DNA of 8,783 bases. It comes from Litorivivens sp041625495. GTDB taxonomy: Bacteria; Pseudomonadota; Gammaproteobacteria; Pseudomonadales; Spongiibacteraceae. Numbering within the stretch: position 1 is the first letter of the stretch; every line of letters starts with the position of its first letter. Of the stretch, positions 6,294-8,783 are shown one piece after another. The notes below the pieces were generated by a model. The model was not told where the DNA came from and made no database searches. It saw nothing but the letters and a program-made list of their open reading frames with translations. Where the stretch lies: contig NZ_JBFJTH010000154.1 of NCBI RefSeq assembly GCF_041625495.1, positions 1-8,783 of the forward strand. Reading direction: 5' to 3'. The translations under genes were made by a program, and so were the position numbers.

Positions 6294-7384
6294 GCGACTT
6301 TCTCCGCCGGATTGAATGCGCGTTCGATCACCGTGCCACCCAGGCAAACTTCGCCTTGGTAAAATACGACTGATTGTCCTGGTGTAATCGCGCGTTGCGG
6401 TTCGTCGAAATGCACTTCAAGCCCAGCGTTTTTAGCGTAGACGGTGCAGGCTTGGTCTGGTTGCCGATAACGGGTTTTGGCAGTGCAGCGCAAGGGCAGC
6501 TCCGGGATATCGGCTATCCAGTGGGGCGCGGCTGTTTCCAGTGCAGACTTGAACAGCGCGGGGTGGTTGCTGCCTTGTGTGACACGCAAAACATTGCGGG
6601 TCAGATCCTTGTCGACCACATACCAGGGAGCATCGCTGGCCCAGGCGACACCGCCAATACCAAGCCCCTGGCGCTGGCCGATAGTGTGGTACATCAAACC
6701 ATTGTGGGTGCCGATTTTACGGCCTTCCAAATCTTCAATATCGCCTGGTTGTGCTGGCAGGTAGGTCTGCAGGAAATCCTTGAATCGACGCTCGCCGATA
6801 AAACAAATGCCGGTACTGTCTTTCTTATTGTGGGTAATAAGGTCGTGCTGTTCGGCGATAGTCCGAACATCTTTTTTGTCCAGCTCGCCAACGGGAAACA
6901 GGGTTTTTGCAAATTCTCGGCTGCTGACTGCATGCAGGAAATAGCTTTGATCCTTGTTGTTGTCGAGGCCCTTGAGCAGCCGACCTTCGGCATCTCGGCG
7001 GGCGTAGTGACCCGTAGCGATCAGGTCAGCCCCCAGCATTAATGCGTAATCGAGAAAGGCCTTAAATTTGATTTCGCGGTTACAAAGAATGTCCGGATTG
7101 GGGGTGCGGCCGGCCCTGTACTCGTCGAGAAAGTGTTCAAACACGTTGTCCCAGTATTCCGCGGCGAAGTTAGCACCGTGCAGGGTGATACCTATGCGGT
7201 CGCATACGGCTTGCGCGTCGGCGTAATCTTCTTTCGCAGTGCAGTATTCGGTGCCGTCGTCCTCTTCCCAGTTCTTCATGAACAGGCCTTCAACCTGATA
7301 CCCCTGTTCGAGCAGGAGTAGGGCGGTGACAGAAGAGTCGACGCCTCCAGACATGCCAACGATGACTTTTTTCGGTGTGCTCAT
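6290..7384 (-). CDS. mnmA: tRNA-specific 2-thiouridylase MnmA
   Basis: Cytosolic enzyme that puts sulphur on C2 of wobble uridine 34 in tRNAs for Lys, Glu and Gln, using ATP and sulphur relayed by the IscS-Tus system; this stabilises decoding. The 364-residue protein has the PP-loop SGGVDSS (12-18) near its N terminus, catalytic C101 in TPNPDILCNREIKF, and the second cysteine C194 in STGICFIGERRF, which forms the persulphide in the E. coli enzyme. Blocks DQSYFLHAV (145-153) and HTIGQRQGLGIGG are also typical; the C-terminal beta-barrel ends in a short tail. Both ends overlap neighbours by 4 bases (ATGA): the nudJ stop at its start and the hflD start at its stop. Its own Shine-Dalgarno is weak, so translation likely couples to nudJ. 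Confidence 0.98.
   Translation of the reverse strand: MSTPKKVIVGMSGGVDSSVTALLLLEQGYQVEGLFMKNWEEDDGTEYCTAKEDYADAQAVCDRIGITLHGANFAAEYWDNVFEHFLDEYRAGRTPNPDILCNREIKFKAFLDYALMLGADLIATGHYARRDAEGRLLKGLDNNKDQSYFLHAVSSREFAKTLFPVGELDKKDVRTIAEQHDLITHNKKDSTGICFIGERRFKDFLQTYLPAQPGDIEDLEGRKIGTHNGLMYHTIGQRQGLGIGGVAWASDAPWYVVDKDLTRNVLRVTQGSNHPALFKSALETAAPHWIADIPELPLRCTAKTRYRQPDQACTVYAKNAGLEVHFDEPQRAITPGQSVVFYQGEVCLGGTVIERAFNPAEKVA
6302..6305 (-). promoter_or_regulatory. Ribosome binding site that decides the hflD start
   Basis: GGAG on the minus strand, 8 bases ahead of ATG 6293 and inside the end of mnmA. It supports the short start overlapping the mnmA stop over the upstream ATG at 6347. Confidence 0.6.
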
Positions 7385-7830
7385 CCGTAAATCAGATCCA
7401 GTGGGTAGCGGTGGCCAGCGAGGTATTGATCAATTGTTGCCAGCACCAGATGGCTGCGCAGGTCGCCGGCACGGGCTTGCAGTTGGTTACGGCTTAACCA
7501 CAGTGTTTGGATGATGCCCTCGTCAAGGGTGGCATCTGGTACCTGCCGTATCGCCGAACCGAAGAAACTCGTGCGGTAGTAGGTGACGCCATTGGCTGCT
7601 TTATACAGCGTGGTACCCACGACGCCATCTATTTTCGCTTCATAACCGGTTTCCTCAAGTACTTCGCGCCGTGCAGCCTCTACCAGGCTTTCATCGGGCT
7701 CCAGATGACCTGCGGGTTGATTGATCACGCGTCGGCCCTCGGCCTGTTCCTCGACCACGAGAAAGCAACCGTCTCGCTCGATTACCGTTGCGACGGTCAC
7801 ATGGGCATGCCAGGGGCGGATATCACTCAT
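7381..7830 (-). CDS. nudJ: Nudix phosphatase, NudJ-like
   Basis: Small 149-residue Nudix hydrolase; E. coli NudJ (153) removes phosphate from nucleoside di- and triphosphates and from the thiamine intermediate HMP-PP. The Nudix box GX5EX7REUXEEXGU is complete at residues 41-63: G41, E47, R55-E56, E59-E60, G62. The flanking HVTVATVIERDGCFLVVEE at the start, NQPAGHLE before the box, and LRSHLVLATIDQYLAGHRYP near the end match the NudJ branch rather than MutT or RppH. The start lacks a clear Shine-Dalgarno; ATG 7830 agrees with the family N terminus. Its stop overlaps the mnmA ATG. The 36-base gap after rluE contains a GCGCG/CGCGC palindrome. Substrate in this organism is inferred only. Confidence 0.93.
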   Translation of the reverse strand: MSDIRPWHAHVTVATVIERDGCFLVVEEQAEGRRVINQPAGHLEPDESLVEAARREVLEETGYEAKIDGVVGTTLYKAANGVTYYRTSFFGSAIRQVPDATLDEGIIQTLWLSRNQLQARAGDLRSHLVLATIDQYLAGHRYPLDLIYG

Positions 7831-7860
7831 CGGTTACTGAGGTGCCATAGTCAAAGAAGG

Positions 7861-7876
7861 GCGCGATTATACGCGC
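7861..7876. repeat. Palindrome at the rluE stop containing TATAAT on the minus strand
   Basis: GCGCG (7861-7865), ATTATA, CGCGC (7872-7876). It covers the rluE stop codon and the start of the rluE-nudJ gap. The minus strand reads TATAAT (7871-7866), a perfect -10 hexamer about 36 bases before nudJ, but no acceptable -35 element lies 16-18 bases upstream and there is no extended -10. It may be a weak internal promoter, a small 3' hairpin, or a chance result of the codons at the end of rluE. Confidence 0.3.
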
Positions 7877-8460
7877 TTACGGCGAGAGGATGTAGGGCGT
7901 CGCCGCGCACGCTGCGGCGCATGGACTCGCTCGGTGCGGTATTCGCCGGGCGCCAGATTATCAAGCCGCCAGTTGCCAATGGCAATGCGCACCAGTCGAA
8001 GCGTAGGGAAGCCGACGGCGGCAGTCATGCGCCGTACTTGCCGATTGCGACCCTCGGTGATTTCCAGCTCCAGCCAGCAAGTGGGTATGGCTGCGCGTTC
8101 GCGAATGGGGGGATTGCGGGGCCACAGTTGCGGCGTTTCAATGCGGCGGGCCTTGCAGGGCAGGGTAGGGCCGTCTTTCAGACTAACGCCGGCACGCAGC
8201 AGGTCTAAGGCCTCGTCACTAACCTCACCCTCTACCTGCACCCAGTAGGTTTTTGGTAATTTGTGTCTGGGATGGCTAATCTGTGCCTGTAGTTGGCCAT
8301 CATCTGTCAGAATAAGCAGGCCCTCGGAGTCGTAGTCGAGGCGGCCCGCCGGGTAAACGCCGGGGACGCGGACATAGTCAGCCAGGGTTTTTCGCCCGTC
8401 TTTTGCGCGAAATTGGCACAGAACCTGGAAGGGCTTGTTTAAGAGAATGAGGGTGCTCAT
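7867..8460 (-). CDS. rluE: 23S rRNA pseudouridine(2457) synthase, RluE-like
   Basis: RsuA-family pseudouridine synthase; the E. coli enzyme isomerises U2457 of 23S rRNA, near the peptidyl transferase centre. The 197-residue protein starts straight into the catalytic fold (LILLNKPFQVLCQF) without an S4 domain, and lacks the basic N-terminal extension I recall for E. coli RluE (217 residues). Catalytic D42 lies in AGRLDYDSEGLLILT; later family blocks are KTYWVQVEGEV, the RluE-specific WPRNPPIRERAAIP, and EGRNRQVRRMTAAVGFPTLRL. The last 15 residues are very basic (RARRRPTSSRRKRV), probably an RNA-binding tail. It heads the minus-strand run and diverges from icd. No strong Shine-Dalgarno precedes ATG 8460. 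Confidence in RluE over RluB/RluF is good because of the WPRNPPIRER block and the icd neighbour. Confidence 0.94.
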   Translation of the reverse strand: MSTLILLNKPFQVLCQFRAKDGRKTLADYVRVPGVYPAGRLDYDSEGLLILTDDGQLQAQISHPRHKLPKTYWVQVEGEVSDEALDLLRAGVSLKDGPTLPCKARRIETPQLWPRNPPIRERAAIPTCWLELEITEGRNRQVRRMTAAVGFPTLRLVRIAIGNWRLDNLAPGEYRTERVHAPQRARRRPTSSRRKRV

Positions 8461-8474
8461 TAATTAGACAGGAA

Positions 8475-8485
8475 ATAGTCACTAT
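8475..8485. repeat. Short palindrome between rluE and icd promoters
   Basis: ATAGT, C, ACTAT: a perfect 11-base palindrome around the predicted rluE transcription start and just upstream of the icd -10. Too short to assign to a regulator. Confidence 0.3.
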
Positions 8486-8489
8486 AAAT

Positions 8490-8498
8490 TGTTATGAT
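8490..8498 (+). promoter_or_regulatory. Putative extended -10 promoter of icd
   Basis: TG (8490-8491), one base, then TATGAT (8493-8498, 5 of 6 matches), an extended -10 element. No good -35 lies at 16-18 bases; TAGACA at 8465-8470 is a 5 of 6 match but is 22 bases away, too far for normal use. A start near 8505 would give a leader of about 60 bases before icd. Confidence 0.42.
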
Positions 8499-8522
8499 AC
8501 GTCGCCTTTTGCCTACCGGCAA
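8494..8522 (-). promoter_or_regulatory. Putative sigma70 promoter of rluE-nudJ-mnmA-hflD
   Basis: On the minus strand TTGCCG (8522-8517, 4 of 6 matches) and TATCAT (8499-8494, 5 of 6 matches) are 17 bases apart. A start near 8487 would give a leader of about 27 bases before rluE. The -10 overlaps the plus-strand -10 proposed for icd. Confidence 0.42.
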
Positions 8523-8523
8523 A
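8508..8523 (+). repeat. Inverted repeat at the 5' end of the icd leader
   Basis: TTTGCC (8508-8513), TACC loop, GGCAAA (8518-8523): a perfect 6-base stem with a 4-base loop. If icd starts near 8505 the hairpin would be at the very 5' end of its mRNA; on DNA it also overlaps the -35 hexamer of the proposed rluE promoter. It could be an operator or an mRNA-stabilising stem; no known regulator is recognised. Confidence 0.45.
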
Positions 8524-8554
8524 GAAAGGTCTCACTGAAAAACAGATAATCCAT

Positions 8555-8558
8555 GGAG
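8555..8558 (+). promoter_or_regulatory. Ribosome binding site that decides the icd start
   Basis: GGAG, 6 bases before ATG 8565. It overlaps the alternative in-frame ATG at 8553, so that upstream codon is unlikely to be the start. Confidence 0.65.
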
Positions 8559-8564
8559 TCAAGA

Positions 8565-8783
8565 ATGGGATACCAACACATCAAGGTGCCTGCAGAGGGT
8601 GAGAAGATTTCCGTTAATGCGGATCTTTCCCTTAACGTCCCCGATCGGCCGATTATTCCTTTTATCGAAGGAGATGGCATCGGTGTCGATATCACTCCGG
8701 TCATGATCGATGTTGTCGATGCGGCGGTTGAAAAAGCCTACGGTGGCAGCAAGAAAATTAGCTGGATGGAAATCTACACAGGC
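8565..8783 (+). CDS. icd: NADP-dependent isocitrate dehydrogenase (3' end outside window)
   Basis: TCA-cycle enzyme that oxidises isocitrate to 2-oxoglutarate with NADP. Only the first 73 codons are present. The N terminus MGYQHIKVPAEGEKI and the block PFIEGDGIGVDITPVM (residues 33-48) are characteristic of the E. coli/Pseudomonas dimeric enzyme of about 416 residues; VDAAVEKAYGG and ISWMEIYTG follow as expected. ATG 8565 is chosen for its GGAG site and agreement with the family N terminus; ATG 8553 would add four residues. It diverges from rluE across a 104-base gap, as in E. coli. The active-site residues, including the phosphorylated serine that AceK targets in E. coli, lie beyond the window. 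The short gap gives little room for a complex upstream control region. Confidence 0.96.
   Translation, partial: MGYQHIKVPAEGEKISVNADLSLNVPDRPIIPFIEGDGIGVDITPVMIDVVDAAVEKAYGGSKKISWMEIYTG

Noticed and set aside
6294..6347. Longer hflD start at 6347
   Set aside because: It would overlap mnmA by 58 bases and exceed the family length; ATG 6293 has GGAG and an ATGA overlap.
6374..7042. Open plus-strand frame of 222 codons antisense to mnmA
   Set aside because: mnmA is complete with both catalytic cysteines on the other strand; no recognisable domain in the antisense product.
7507..8208. Open plus-strand frame of 233 codons across nudJ and rluE
   Set aside because: It is antisense to two recognised genes, resembles no family and has low-complexity composition typical of a shadow frame.
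8465..8470. TAGACA as the -35 of an icd promoter
   Set aside because: Good hexamer, but 22 bases from TATGAT and 12 from TATAAA, both outside usable spacing.
1..8783. Mobile element, CRISPR array, defence or biosynthetic system
   Set aside because: No transposase, integrase, terminal repeats, spaced direct repeats or unfamiliar gene cluster; nearly all bases belong to recognised chromosomal genes in a conserved order.

Overview
The window is an ordinary, gene-dense piece of chromosome from a gammaproteobacterium. It is mid-50s percent GC by eye. The proteins and gene order fit a marine lineage related to Pseudomonas and Cellvibrio (Cellvibrionales/Halieaceae-like); this placement is inference from recognised families, not from a search. 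I see no IS element, CRISPR array, tRNA, rRNA, phage gene or sign of recent transfer.

Layout. Positions 1-2152 (+ strand) hold two envelope genes: the 3' part of an LdtD/YcbB-type L,D-transpeptidase, then an exported M15-type metallopeptidase whose start lies 44 bases inside the transpeptidase gene. They meet the minus-strand block tail to tail at 2152/2153 with no spacer. Positions 2153-8460 (- strand) read, in transcription order, rluE, nudJ, mnmA, hflD, purB, roxA and a two-domain GNAT acetyltransferase. At the right edge icd begins on the + strand, divergent from rluE, and runs off the window after 73 codons.

The order icd / rluE-nudJ-mnmA-hflD-purB matches the E. coli neighbourhood. In E. 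coli phoP-phoQ lie between purB and roxA; here roxA follows purB after 11 bases and a GNAT gene follows roxA after 10. The minus block looks like two transcription units. rluE-nudJ-mnmA-hflD is driven from the icd-rluE gap, with 4-base ATGA overlaps at nudJ/mnmA and mnmA/hflD. purB-roxA-GNAT has its own good sigma70-like promoter in the 82-base hflD-purB gap.

Functional themes: cell-wall 3-3 crosslink chemistry on the left; modification of the translation machinery (RluE on 23S rRNA, RoxA on ribosomal protein uL16, MnmA on tRNA wobble uridine) mixed with purine synthesis (PurB), nucleotide clean-up (NudJ) and the TCA cycle (Icd) on the right. The least explained items are the C-terminal half of the GNAT protein, an EF-hand-like loop inside the M15 catalytic domain, and the compact divergent promoter region between icd and rluE. 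I did not find a convincing undescribed system.
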